Positions 35,491 to 48,412 of a stretch of DNA of 64,000 nucleotides are shown piece by piece. How positions within the stretch are numbered: position 1 is the stretch's first letter; each line of letters starts with the position of its first letter. The position numbers were made by a program, and so were the translations under genes. This stretch comes from Calliopum simillimum (lineage: Eukaryota; Arthropoda; Insecta; Diptera; Lauxaniidae). The notes beneath the pieces are model-generated. The model was not told the origin of the DNA. It did not search any database and saw nothing but the letters and a program-made list of their open reading frames with translations. The stretch covers positions 248,001 to 312,000 of the forward strand of contig OX638371.1 in the NCBI GenBank assembly GCA_951812925.1, in the 5' to 3' direction.

Positions 35491-38400
35491 CGCCAACAGA
35501 TATGAAGTAAATGCATTATTTCACAACAATTTGCTTATTAGTCATACTACATATTAACAATCATAAAAAAGGGCGAAGAAACAACTATTTTAGCAAAATA
35601 TCCTTGTGTATATACTTTTCCATACCTGGCACGCCTCCTTCTCTGCGTTACAAACGGAAGGACAAAGTGTACTACATTCATTACGAAAAAACTACCACCA
35701 GCAATACCTTTACAACAAAATTTGGACCAACATTTTATTATCTAATAATTAAGGTTTGGGACAAGCTAATACATGTTCTCATATGAGCCGTTTGTTTTGA
35801 AAGTGGCATTTTGTTCAGAACGAATGGAATTGAGTTCTGTCTTTACAGAAAGTTTACCACATTGTGTGAAATCAATGGCATTATGTTTAAAAAATAGTAT
35901 CGGGCAAAAAACCGATTATTACGGCACATAATGTGAATGACATTACTTTTGCCCCAAAATGGACTTAGGACACTTTTAAAATAAACGGCTCATATGTTGA
36001 ATAGCTTCCGAGACATAGGGCTCCAAAAAAAAGTGCCTAAATTTATTTTTTACGTTTCTTTCTAAATTTCACAGATATGAGGGATCAACTCTCATAAAAA
36101 GAAAATATCATATTTGTAACGTCGCACCCAATACCATCAATTAAGTATATGAAAGTATGAAATTTCATTTTTTATGAACTTTTTTTGTTGTCAAGATCAG
36201 GATAATTGGCAATTCTAAAATCAAGAAACCTTTCTGGCGCATTTATACACATTCAACTTTTAATTTGAAATATTGGCCTGAATCTGCCCCAACCGATACT
36301 ATGGAGCGCTTCAATTGACTTTCGTGTGACAATTCACAATACAAAAAATTAAAATTTTTGCTTCGCTTTCTCACAAATTAAGCAGAAGGGGGCTATTAAA
36401 CATAGCCACCGCAAATAGAACTATCGTCATACATACATAGATTGAAAGGGAAGACATTCAACGAAGTTCGTTTGTTCTCTTTTACACTAATATTTTCTTC
36501 ATTTTCTTTGAACAGCTATACGTACATAATTAAGCCGATGACTCTCACATGTGACAGTTTGCTATAATTATGACGTTTCCTTATATCTGCTATAATTTAC
36601 CAAATGATACAAAATCGCTTGTCCCACTGGTGGTTGTTGATTCACACGAAAAACAAGAATCAGTATTTCGCAAAATATCAAGCGAGAGACAGCGAGATCC
36701 AACACTAAGTTTCAGTTTGAATTTATTACAAAACAGAGGGGATTTTATACCCAAGTACATTTAATTTAATTAACACGGGATACAAAGAAAAACTAAACTA
36801 ACGAAGCGGATTTTGAAAATAAAACAAGTAAAGTACTCTATTATATAAAATAAATTAATGACCACAGATACATACTTAGGTAGTAACAATTATTTGCAAA
36901 AACGATATAAATAGTTGTGCAGTTTGTGATGAATTCATGCAACCTTGGCAGCTACATAAATTAAAAATTACCAAAAATGCAAAGAAATGGTTAATTTAAA
37001 AAAATAAAACCAACTTCGAAAATATACAATCGCAGATATAATCTTTGACCAAATTAAACAATATTTATAACAAGCTGAATTTAGTGGAACTTTCGAAAAA
37101 ATACGTCATTCACAAAATAATTTACAATTTCAACAACAACATGTACATGGTTTGTTTTGAGTCATCGCAATTTCACGAAAGCCACAACAAAAAAGGCCCA
37201 TAATGTTTGAGCTGCTTTTTTTTCATCGTTATGAAATACGATTCTTTCAAAGCAAATGTATAACATTTTTCATACATTAGCAATACAATTTCTCCTCATA
37301 TTTTAAGTGCATAAAGTGTGTTTTAAAAACAAACCTGACAAAAAAATCATTAATAAAAACTGGTTTCTTTAATATACATATGCATTTTAATCAAAAGTGC
37401 AAACAGCTCAAAACTTAATAAAAATACTTCCATTTAAAGATGTATTCACCCATACATCTTAAATATAGCACATAAGAGATGATATTCGAATAAAACTTAA
37501 TAAATAGATTGAAGACTGATTTTGATTAGTTTGATTATACTACATCATTGGCAGTTATTTACATTTTGTGGGACACTTTTGTTATCATTATCAAAAGAAA
37601 TCATCGAAAGAAATGTAGACGAAAATTTGCCAAAAACGAGTTTTGCTTACAGTTATATAGATAGATACGTATATATACAACAACCTCGTGATGCTTTGAA
37701 TGCGAATAGAGAATAATTAAAAAAAAAAAAATTTATTAATAAAAATGTAAAAATTTGTTTGTCAGTTACGCTTTGTAAAGCAGTACAGGAATTTTATAGG
37801 GAAAAACCCAAGAAAAGTAGAATACAACTGTATGTAGTTATCTTGTGGACAGCTTACGAAAATTTTATTTGATTCTACTGATGAGATCTCTTCCGTAATA
37901 GTTTGCTACAGCAGAATAATACCGTATTCGGCCATTTTTTAAAATAGATAAACCAAAAAGCTAACCTCAAAAATATCATAAAAATAACATAATTTATCAA
38001 TAACATATTCTATCGAATTTGAAAAGTATGAGGCAAAAATTCCTCGAATCTTTTCCTTCTGTTTTCTATATGCTAACTTGATTTGAATGAGCACACTATG
38101 ATCATTTATACTACAACCTAAAGCTTTTAAATTAAAAAAAGCAACTGTTGGAAAGTCTTTCAGGAATAATAAGATTTGTTATCAATTTACTTAATGACAC
38201 TTAGCATCAGAAGCCAGCGCAGAGATAAGTTTTATGGAAAAACAGATTTGTTGTTATATTTTCTATGAATCATGACTTCAAGTATATCAGTTTAAAAAAA
38301 ATAGCCTTAAAATTCAATTTCCTTATTCTCAACTTATTTATAATTTATATGGAATTTTTTATACATTTTATACCCTTCACCCAGGGTATATTAAATTTGT

Positions 38401-39062
38401 TCTTCCGTTTGTTACGCAGAGAACATAGCGTGGTAGGTATGTCAAAGCAAATATATTTTTGATCCTTCAATCGCGTTACTTATACTACAAATAAAAACGG
38501 ATTTTTAAATTTATGTTCTTTTTGAAATAAACGACCGATCCTTCATTTTAATTTTTGGGCGATTCTTTATGCCTTTCTAAAACTTCAATCATGCCAAAAA
38601 AATAATAGTTTAACTCTCCTTTGCTGTTTAAACATTGTGCTAGGAACAAATCAATATTGGGAAGAAAATTTATTAGTCTTTATGTCCACCAAAAGCAGCC
38701 TTATAATTCAATTCTATGAAAGGAGCAATTACACCTCGTTTAACTATAATGTTCACAGTTGCTGGGTAATAAAATTTAAACATAAAAGGTGCTTAGCAGG
38801 AGGCAAATGTATTGACTAAACCAAATACGTAATGAAAACAATTGTTTACGGCACATGACAGCAGTAATAAAAATATTCAAGACAAAAAGCGTATTATCAA
38901 TTTCGTAATTGCAACTCGCCATTTGAAAAAGTGCTATATTCATGCGGCAAAATTATTCAATTAAGTCGTTGTATTCCGAGAAATTCATTATACAAATTTA
39001 AAAAAGGGAGATAAGCATCCTAAAAACATACAACAAATTAATGTTACGTTTATACATATGTA
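35491..39062. other. intergenic region with short repeat fragments
   Basis: No supported gene. 35620-35665 and 38385-38465 match in opposite orientation a short repeat also seen at 62390-62460 (CTTCCGTTTGTTACGCAGAG). The rest is AT-rich with only small random frames. Confidence 0.4.
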
Positions 39063-39202
39063 TGTACACGGAGAGAAAAAAATGCACTAAAATCAAGCCC
39101 AAAACGTTCTTAAATCCAATATTCAATATTAAACTCAATATAGCACAAAATCATCCCAAAATATGCTAATTTTTTCGCAATTGGAACTCAAATTTGGGCA
39201 TA

Positions 39203-40495
39203 AGGAGTGAGATCGAAAAAATCTTAACACACGTTTTTTTTGTGTGTAAAATTTAAAAATTTCTTTGATCTAGTTGTCTTTGAAAAACATGTCAGTTATT
39301 ATTTTTGATGACAAACATGTTGATTTGTTGTGAGTTTGATCAAAATAAGTGAAAAAAAAGAAGTACGTCGTAAAATAATTAAAAATTTTTAAAAAAATCC
39401 AAATTGGTCCTTCAAAAAATTGCCCAAAAAATTGGCCAAAAAATTTAATATCTGCCGTCAAACTGTTTCCAATGTTATTAAACAGTTTCAAGAGAATTTG
39501 ACCATTGATAGAACACCTGGCTCGGGAAGAAAACAAGGACGACATGATATTGGAAAAGCCAAGAAAATTGAGAGCATATTGAAAAGATCTCCAAACACAT
39601 CTGCTAGAAAAGCTGCCCGGTCAGCCCAGTGCTCTGACTATTTGGTGCGAAAAGTTAAAGCCAATGCAAGTTTGAAAATATACAAAGTCCAAAAAATACC
39701 AGACAGGAATGCTGTAAAAAATTTAGACGCCAAAAGTAGGGCTCGGAAATTAAAATCGAATTTCATACAAAAATATTCATGTTGTATAATGGACGACGAA
39801 ACGTATGTACTGGCAGATTTTACGCAGCTTCCGGGTCAAAATTTTTATGTTGCTGATGCTTGAGGAAATGTTGAAGAACAATTTAGAATCCAAAAGCAGA
39901 CAAAATTTCCTAAGAAATTCCTGGTATGGCAAGCTATATGCAGTTGCGGCAAAAGAAGCAAGTCATTTGTTACAGTGGGCTATATAAATACCGAAATACA
40001 CATAAAAAAATGTTTGAAAAAAAAGACTTCCTTTCATAAGAGAGCAGAATGTGTCTACATATTTTTGGCCCGATTTGGCATCATGTTACTACGGCAAGAA
40101 AGCTCTGGGGTGGTACCAAAGTAATAACATAGTTTTTGTACCAAGAGAGGCCAATCCTCTAAATTGTCCGAAGCTAAGGCCAGTGGAGAGATATTGGTCT
40201 TATGAAAAGAAACTAAAAGAGCACAAAAAGGTGTCCGAAGAAATATCGAAGATTTTAAAAGGAGATGGACAAACTGTTCCAAAAAGGTGTCTGAAACAAC
40301 TATCAAATCTCTAATGTAAAGCTCTTCAAAAAAGGTCCACGAGTTCATAAATAGTGGTTAGAACTATAAAAGATATATTTTTCCGTAATTTGTAAAAAAT
40401 TATCAATTAAATAAAAAAAAAATTAAAACTCTAAGATCAACTGTTCAAAAATTATTGAATTTTATATATGTTAAGATTTTTTCGATCTCACTCCT
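39203..40495 (+). mobile_element. Tc1/mariner DD37E transposon, copy 1
   Basis: 1293-bp element flanked by TA (39201-39202, 40496-40497). The ends are 27-bp inverted repeats with no mismatch, starting AGGAGTGAGATCGAAAAAAT. It contains one broken transposase gene. ITmDD37E elements are known from mosquitoes and other insects. Confidence 0.9.
39420..40314 (+). pseudogene. DD37E transposase, inactivated
   Basis: The N-terminal HTH region (KLAKKFNICRQTVSNVIKQF) is followed by a GSGRKQGR linker, a second HTH, and the catalytic start CCIMDDETYV. An in-frame TGA at 39861-39863 interrupts it, then the frame continues (FPKKFLVWQAICSCG). A later frameshift before 40051 leads to FWPDLASCYYGKKA and LRPVERYW. 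The second Asp (WPD) and the Glu (VERYW) are 37 residues apart. The start upstream of 39420 was not resolved. Confidence 0.85.
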
Positions 40496-40932
40496 TAATA
40501 TAAATTTTGATAATTAAGGCCAATTGTGCTCATTCATGCCATTTTGTACTTGTTCAACAAAAGAATAAATATGCCCACTTTTTTAGTAATTCAAGCCTTT
40601 TGTACTTGTTCATTAAAAAATAAATATTCAAATTTGTGCGGTGACCGTCAGAGACATTAATATGAAATGTTTACACAATATGAAGAATGATATAACGAAT
40701 AGTTCTGCATCATTAACTTAAAAATGGATTTTTTTGATATATGCCCTTCTTGTAGCGATATATTGATGAACAATCCAAAAATAAAATGAATTGAGCACAC
40801 TGAGCACATTTACATTTTTGATTAACAATCACAAAAGTGCTTGATATCATGCATATTATGGCTAAACTGAGGATTGCAATCAAAATGATTTGGTTTGGGA
40901 TTGTTTTCAACTCAAAAATCTCACCGTGTATT

Positions 40933-41356
40933 TAACGCCGCAGGCATTACTACGTATGATTACTGAGTAATTCCCCAATTCAATTCTTAATTTGTTCATT
41001 CTATAAATAAAAACAAACAATCGACTCTTACGAAAAAAAAAAAAAAAATAGTTGATCTAAAGTGAGTATCAAATGTAATTTACATGCTTACGTGGCAGGA
41101 AGTATTTAATTTAAGACTTAGCAAGTTTTTATAAATTAGGATTATTTTTTGTACTTAAATAAGCTGCATATAAGAATAACCCGAAAATTACAGAAGTATT
41201 TTTCTTTTCAATTTAGGCTTGTCGTATTCTTACTATAAATGTTTCTTTAAGTCTGGAAATTAAGAAATTAATTTTGTGAAGAATTGTATTTTTTGATAAT
41301 TAACTTATGATGTTTACAAAGTTTTGTTTGTTTATTAGAAGCTGGCTTTTTTTATA
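40933..41356. other. upstream region of paralogue D
   Basis: AT-rich with an A-run near 41035-41048. A polypyrimidine-AG acceptor (TTTGTTTGTTTATTAG) ends at 41338, so the ATG-bearing exon of D probably follows a 5' UTR intron. Confidence 0.4.
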
Positions 41357-43654
41357 ATGGGCCGTCATCAGCAGAACTTTTTAACCTGGAGTCTGGTATT
41401 TATGCTGATCGCGTGCCATACATTTACCGATGCTAAGCGCACCTATGGCAGCAGCAACCGTAAGACTTCGTCTTCAGGTGGGTACACTACCCGGCGTCAG
41501 CCATCCGTGTCCTCAGGAAGTGTAACGAAGCCTTCCTACTCCACCAACTCTGGAAGCAACTCACATGCGGATGTTGCCAAGCTGAGCTACCCAAACTACA
41601 ACTCCCAACCTAATCGCCCAAGTGCTCCAGCGCAAAATCCTGCACCCATTGGATGGAATGTACCTAAACAGCAAGGCCCACCACCGGCTTACTCAGCTAC
41701 TAATCCAGTAGGAGGAGCTAAAACTAACATTCATGAGGCACCGCCTGCATATAAGCCGAACAATGCGCCACCACCAAACTATGCACAGGCTACAAATACA
41801 GGTCAGCACTATGGTGCCGGTTCTGGAGCTACAGGCGCTGCTGGTGCTTACGGCTCAACTTACCGCTCGCGCACAAATTCTACTGGTGGTTTTGGTGGCG
41901 GTGGCATACATACTCCTATTACCGCTACTAACACTCAGGGTGTCCAATCAAGCTATCCAAGGCAACAAGTTCCTAATGGCGCGACTTACTACCCATCTGG
42001 ATCTAACCTTCCAGCAGGAGCCACATACCACTCGCCCGGCTCTTTGCCTGCTGGTGCTACGTACCACTCACCCGGATCAATTCCAGCCGGTGCTTCATAC
42101 TATCCCTCAGCAGGTCATGTTCCAGCTGGTGGAAGCTATTATCCTTCCGGGGGTCATGTTCCTCCAGGAGCCACGTATTATCCAGCGGGCGGAGTGCCTC
42201 CAGGAGCGAGTTACATACCCGCTGGAGGAGCAATGCCTGCAGGAGCTACCTACTATCCACAAGCTCCACAACAATCATCGTCAGGATTAGGATTCGGTAA
42301 GTTAGTTTTACAATAGACGAACATTTTATCTTAAACGGTGCATAAATTTCAAGCATTTGCTCTAATATACATATGTATATTTTTCACAAAAAAATGCTGA
42401 AGTTCAAGCTATTTAGGATGGACCAGCATCTGATTCATCTAACAATTACCGGAGTCCAGGTTATGGAAACGCAATACCTCAGTTTAGTCTGAGTTAAAAC
42501 TTTTTCCATGCAAAAGATTAAAGAATGATCAATTACTTTCGACAACGAAAACTACAACTTCTGCTTTTATTCAGATGATAATTTGGTGGTAAATTTTATA
42601 TGTTGTGTGTATTTAAATGCACAAGTTGATCTCTTAGAAAGTTTTATCCAAGGTAGTTTATCAAGAAAACATATCCAAAAAAAATTTTAAGGACGGCATG
42701 CATGCCAAGCACCCCAAAAAGCATGATTAATTCTTCTATCACAATGTAATAAAATTCAACTCAACTTATTTTTGCCTCGATCTTTTAATTTAAGGATCTG
42801 GTTTGGCTGCTGGAGCAATTGGTGGTGCCATACTAGGACACGTTTTGACACCATCGCAGTCAAATGTCGTTCCACAAGCACCAATGAATACTGGCGGCGG
42901 TGGTTCCGGTAGCGATGATAAGATTATTATTATAAACAACGGACCACCAGGCTCAGTGACAACACAACAAGCTGGTTCAGGCACTACAGTCATATCAACA
43001 GCAGGTGCAGCGCAACCAGCATCTAATGTCGCTCCAGCAGCAGCTGATCCTGCAGTACCACTTGCCCCAATGAATCCACCACCAGCTTCCACTGATACCA
43101 GAGCATCAGTGCCATTGGCCCCAATTGGAACGGACGCAGCTAGTCCAGTGATTGCTGCGAATGCAGCATCAACTTTAGCTCAGCCTAGTGGTGTTCCAGC
43201 TCCACCGCAGTCAGCAGCTCCAGAACAACCTCCCGCAGGTGGAATTATTTGTGTACCAGTACGTGTGAATGAAACTGATCCAGCAGATGCTACAAAGACC
43301 ATTGAAATTGAAAAAGTAGCATGTTATCCCGCACCCCCACCTGAGGCACAAGCACCAGCTCCATCTGCAGTGAATGGCATTATACCAGCAGACGGTGCAA
43401 CTCCCGCTCCTGCTGCTGCAGTGCCTGTACCAACGCCAGAAGGAATGGTACCATTGGCTCCATTTAAGGCAGCTTCAAGTGAATCAGCTGCCCAACAACA
43501 GCCTGATCTTATGAAAATGCCAGGGGAAGAAAGAGCATCGACAGCTATGCTGCCGCAGAATTCAATGATAAAAACTTCAGGGGCAAGCACAAGCCCATGC
43601 GCAAACTTTATGATGTCGGTTTTGATGATTCTGGCAGCTTATTGCTTGCATTAA
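41357..43654 (+). CDS. array paralogue D: GPI-type secreted protein with nine GATYYP repeats and C-x23-C module
   Basis: Exons 41357-42296 and 42795-43654 join in phase 1 (498-bp intron) to 599 residues. Signal peptide about residues 1-26 (SLVFMLIACHTFTDA), then KRTYGSSNRKTSSSGG. A Pro/Ser/Tyr-rich region follows (about 40-180), then about nine repeats of the PAGATYYPSGGxx type (about 205-305). Exon 2 starts SGLAAGAIGGAILGHVLT, then the core DDKIIIINNGPPGSV, Ala/Pro-rich sequence, and the module GGIICVPVRVNET to IEKVACYPAPPPE with NET as N-glycosylation site. The end SPCANFMMSVLMILAAYCLH fits a GPI signal. D has better codon GC content than its neighbours. It is the parent-like relative of fragment E. 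Confidence 0.87.
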
Positions 43655-43901
43655 GAGGTTGAGTAGAAACCAAAAGAAAGAGTTAGGGAGTTAGAAAATG
43701 CTTGTGATGATAATTTAAAAGGGAACAATGAAAATTGTTAAGTCAGTAAGAAAAATTCAAACTTTTTTTGTAGAATCTCAATGTATCAAATGTGAAATCT
43801 CAAATTAATTTACATATGTTGTTTTTGCACTTTTGCGCTTAAATTCTTAGAATTAAAATAGATGTTTAGCTTTAATATTCAGAACGATTAACAAAAAAAA
43901 G

Positions 43902-43907
43902 AATAAA
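43902..43907 (+). terminator. polyadenylation signal of paralogue D
   Basis: AATAAA about 250 bp after the stop. The same signal is kept in the E copy at 54745. Confidence 0.5.
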
Positions 43908-43956
43908 AGCACTTGCAACTACTATGAAATTTTCAAGTTTCACATGTTTGTATATA

Positions 43957-45801
43957 TCGACGGCTTATATTCAATACCCTCTATCTACAATTTTCACGAA
44001 AATTAGTTTTTGATGGTAAAATTTTCATTGAGACAAATGGCATCTATGATATTAATTCCAAACGAAAAATTTGCTTCCAGAGCTACTTTTTTCCATTTAA
44101 AGAAATTCACTATCTACAGCAATCGATTTTGTGAAATGCAATATCCTCTATCTACATATGAAAAATGAAAGATTTTTCATTTTATTATATTTATTGGGTG
44201 GCCGTTATATACAAGTTCATGACAAACGGTCGTCAATCGGCTCCAAATGGCGAAAATAAATTTTCTTGATTTTTTCAGTTTTGTATGTTGAACCTTGATA
44301 GCCCTGCTGAGTCGTGATTGGCCCTTCTGTAAACAAACAGATAAGGCTAGACGCATGAAATTTGGTACAGATGAAAACAATATTACTAGGCTATCTGGGA
44401 TCAAAAATGGGCGTGATCGGTTAAACTTGAGGCAAAAATTGTGTCATAATATGAATCAGGTGACATTTTGTTAGAAGTGATAATAATTGTTTTCTGTTTT
44501 CACGAAAACATGACTCAATGGCGTGGAATTGATGGCATTATGTTAAAAAAATTATACCGGTCAAATAACTGATTATTATGGCACATAATATGTATGAGAT
44601 TACTTTTGCCTCGAAATGGTACCTAGGCCTTTTGGTACGGCCACTCTTGAATTGTATATACGAGTCAAAAGAAACTGGGTATTAGAGCGGTATCCAGACG
44701 GACTTGTGAATGCAAAACATGAGATCTGAAATCTGAGCTCAGATTTTTATATAAAGTACCCCAAGTTACTAGAAAGTAGATGTACCCAGTAGCAAGGGTC
44801 TTTATTCCCTACTCCCCGCCCAGGCCTACCATAGTCTTGCGCCCTAGTTTTTTATAGCAGTTTATGGAGGACTGGGATTAGTGGTGAGCAAGCCAAGACC
44901 AATATCATAGCAGTCTTGATCTTGGTCTTGTCCTTGCTAATTGTGTCTTGGTCATTAAGTCTTGGTCTCAAAGAAGCCAAATTTTGAATTGAGATATGAT
45001 TTTATGCTTGAAACGGGCGTGACACACCTATTAACTATAAATTCGAAAAACTAAAAAGCAGTATTGGTCTTGATGATAATCCTGAGCAAGACCAAGACCA
45101 TAGAAGTCTTGGTCTGGCAATGATATCAGCGTCTTGCTCCAATACCAAGACTAAGACTAATTTTGCTCATCACTAACTGGGATTTCTTTATTAAGCATCT
45201 AAGCTAGGATTTTTTCTATCATGTATCATGTTATCTCTTCTTTGAAGTCCAAAAATCACTGTTTTGAGGCCTACTTAGAGCTATATAGCAAGCTATAAGC
45301 AAGGATAACTTAGGATCCTTACATGATAGAAAAAAAACCCAAGTTTAGATTCATAATAAGCAGATCAAAGTTCAAAATAAACGGCTATAAAAAATAAGGA
45401 TCTATAATAATCTGAGCTCAGGTTTCGGTTCTCATATTTTGCATTCTCAAGTCTGCCAGGCGCCTAACCTATTTTGAGTTTTCTTTTGCTAAAAAACCAT
45501 CTATTAATGAATAATTCATAAAAAAATTGGTTTTTATTATTGTGCAATAGGCTCTATTTGCTTGTTTGAACACTCATTTTATATTATATTTGAATTGCAA
45601 TATCCTCTATCTGCTATAATAAGGCGAATAACAAAGGTTTTTTTTAAATTTTTTTATTTGAAGGATCTAGTGCCTCTTTTTAATTAATATCGTAGTACTT
45701 CGTTTGATTAACACTATAAAAAATAGCGAATAAAACAGTTTTTTTGCTCTCCTGAAAAATTGTGTTTTTGTAGATAGAGTGTATTGAATATAAGCCGTCG
45801 A
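43957..45801. mobile_element. large fold-back element with nested palindromes
   Basis: The 1845-bp element has ends TCGACGGCTTATATTCAATA and its complement, flanked by TA (43955-43956, 45802-45803). The duplicated E copy shows the uninterrupted site near 54797. An inner palindrome (about 44695-45455) has AATCTGAGCTCAG arms, and inside that a smaller one (about 44889-45174) has TAGTGGTGAGCAAG and CTCATCACTA ends. No coding capacity. Confidence 0.8.
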
Positions 45802-45991
45802 TATGTTATCGTTTCATGTAAACCACATGTTCTAAATTTTTATGAAATTTTAATAATTAATCTGAAATAAAAACAGTATAAAAAGAAATTGCGAATATTT
45901 TGTTTTTTTAGCTAAGGTCTAATTTATATCAACCAATGACATTCAGACATAATATACGCAGGCCCGTTTTTTTTTTTTTGTCGCGTATATA

Positions 45992-47274
45992 AGGACTGCC
46001 CCAGAAAAATTTGACCCCTTTATTCCTTAAGATTATGATTTACCTGATGATCATGCAGGTCGAAATATGGGTGCTATATTTTCTATATAACATGACGATT
46101 AAAAAAATATATAACACTTGGCAAACAAACTTCAGACGATAAAGATATCTAGCAATCAAGAAAAAAAGAGCAAATTCATTTTGTACACTTGCATGCAAAA
46201 ACGAGAATTAAAATATTCAGCCATAGCTAAAAAAACAGGTGCATCAAAAATCACTGTCCAAAGGGTTATTTCGAATTATAGAAAGGTCCAACTTATTACG
46301 CGGAAAAAGAGTTTAGGTAGAAAAGCCAGTATAGACCCACAATTGGTGAAAAAATTTAAGCGCCTTTTTAATCAGAATCCCAACACTTCAGAACGAGATA
46401 TGGCTGCCAGAGCAGGAACCTCAAAATTTTCTATAAACAGACTAAAGAAAAAACTTAAGCTAAGAACCTACAGAGTTCAAAAAGTACCAAACCGTTCCGA
46501 TGAAAAGCAGTTAGAGGCTCGAAAGTTATATGTCGGTTACCTGACTTAATTTGACTGCTGCATAATGGACGATGAAACATACGTTAAGGCAGATTTTAAA
46601 CAGCTTGCAAGACACGAATTTTACACCTGTCCGAAGGAGGTGCAGATGCAGAGCAAATTTAAAGAGAAGAAAATTACAAAATTTCCCAAGCAGTATATGG
46701 TTTGGCAGGCCATATGCAATTGCGGTCTGAAGAGCATTTTTTTGTAGCACTGGGCACAATTAACTCAAAAATTTATATTGATGAATGCTCTGAAAAACTT
46801 TTTTTGCCATTTATTCGTGAGCACGGAGGTACTGTAATGTTCTGGCCTGATTTAGCAACCTCTCACTACTCTAGAGCCACCATAAAATTGTACAAAAGCA
46901 ATAATGTAAATTTTAATCCCAAAAATGCGAATCCACCTAACTGCCCACAGCTTCGACCTATTGAGAAATATTGGGCTCTAATGAAATCAGATCTTCAGAA
47001 GAGTAAAAGCACTGCAAAAAATTTAAAAGATTTCAAAAATAAGTGGCGAAGGTCGTACGGTACTGTCGACAAAACAACTGTACAAAACTTAATGAAGGGT
47101 CTTAAGAAAAAAGTAAAATATTTTTATATAAAATAAATATTTATTAATAGTGTAAGGTTATTTATGTTTGTTATACTACTCACTAATAAATAAAAAAACA
47201 AAATTTAAAAAAAATTCATCACGTATTTTTTTGTTAATGAAAAACAAAGGGACAAATTTTTCCGGGGCAGTCCT
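45992..47274 (+). mobile_element. Tc1/mariner DD37E transposon, copy 2
   Basis: 1283-bp element flanked by TA (45990-45991, 47275-47276). The ends are about 30-bp inverted repeats starting AGGACTGCCCCAGAAAAATT. They share only the first few bases with copy 1, and the proteins are clearly diverged, so it is a separate lineage of the same family. Confidence 0.9.
46118..47136 (+). pseudogene. DD37E transposase, one stop and one frameshift
   Basis: The N-terminal HTH (YSAIAKKTGASKITVQRVI) and second HTH are followed by a TAA at 46547-46549. The frame resumes at once with the catalytic CIMDDETYVKADFKQL. A frameshift at a T-run near 46740 separates it from the last part, which has MFWPDLATSHYS and LRPIEKYWALMK. 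Asp and Glu are separated by 37 residues. Only two lesions, so this is the better-preserved DD37E copy. Confidence 0.88.
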
Positions 47275-48412
47275 TATAATTAGCAAAATATTTGTATGAA
47301 GCGATAGTTGGTGATAACTAAGGAGTACCTGGAGACCGATCCCTCCTCGGTCAACAATCTAATCTTATTATTTTAGTCGATGTTTTTATTCATAACTATT
47401 TTTTGTTATGAAACTTGTATCTTTTCAGTTCTAACGGTCATGCTTTCAAAATGATAAATAAACCGATGAGAATAATAATAAAAAAAACTCGGAAAGCATC
47501 GAATGGTATAGAAAAATATCAAAAACTCTAATTTTTTTTGGTGAAATAGAATGCCCTAAATGGGATATGCCACGCACCCAAAATATTTCGTCTTTTGTAT
47601 GGCGGCTGAAATATCTTATCTTCAAAGGATCATAACTAGGAAAATAAGAATCCTATTGGAAAAATCCTAAATGATATTTGGATATGGAAGAGTGTAATTA
47701 TTCAATGCTATTAATAAAAAAGTATTCCACCTTTTCTTGTAGCAACGCTGTAAGACTGAACACAGCGTTTTCTTCAACTTCAAGTTAGGAAATTTCAGAA
47801 TCCTGCAGGTATAATGACAGTTCTGCTATTGAAGACGGATTCAGCGTTAAAAAGTACATTAGACTGTATATAAGAATTAAACAGTTCATTCAATTTTTTT
47901 TTTTGTGCCTGAGTTATTAACCAAAATTTTTATTTTGATAAAAAAGTGGGTGTGGCAGTTAGTTTAGATACTCCAGATCCATATTTGCATACCAAATTTC
48001 ATCAAAATATGTTGTATCATTTGCGAGAAATAGCATTTAATGTGTTTTACTTGTATGGGAGGTTCCACGCGCACTTTTGATATTTTGCCTACTTTCGGGT
48101 CGTAGGTGCCTAATAGCAAGTAGACTCCCTACAGTTAAATTCAGAAAGATTGCTTTAGTAGTTTTCTTTTTATAGCGCACTATATTTTTGTGGGCGGTGC
48201 CATGCCCTTCAACGAGTTTTCCCAATATAACGGCATATCACATATTAATACTTGTTTGCAGAGGTAACAGCTCCAAAATTTTCATCAAAAAAGTCGGAGT
48301 CGTTTTCGAGTAATATTGAATCAAAATTTTCAAAGGCTAAAAAGTGGGCGTGGCACTTATTCGATCCCGCCTTCTTTTCGTTTGTTACAAGTTATTATTA
48401 AACAGTACCTAC

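Larger units (their letters stand above)
39063..40932. repeat. possible element with TACACGG ends, split by a DD37E transposon
   Basis: TACACGGAGAGAAAAAAATG at about 39066 and the complement-like CAAAAATCTCACCGTGTA at about 40911-40929 could be its ends. Inside on the right are two related 40-bp units (ATTCATGCCATTTTGTACTT and ATTCAAGCCTTTTGTACTTG). The DD37E element occupies 39203-40495. Confidence 0.35.

Noticed and set aside
39063..40932. Fold-back or Tc1-remnant identity for the sequence around the first DD37E element
   Set aside because: The TACACGG ends match only over a short stretch; kept as a low-confidence repeat, not called a family member.
41733..42290. 185-residue frame overlapping exon 1 of paralogue D
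   Set aside because: Frame-shifted reading of the GATYYP repeat exon; the D frame has the signal peptide and the family motifs.
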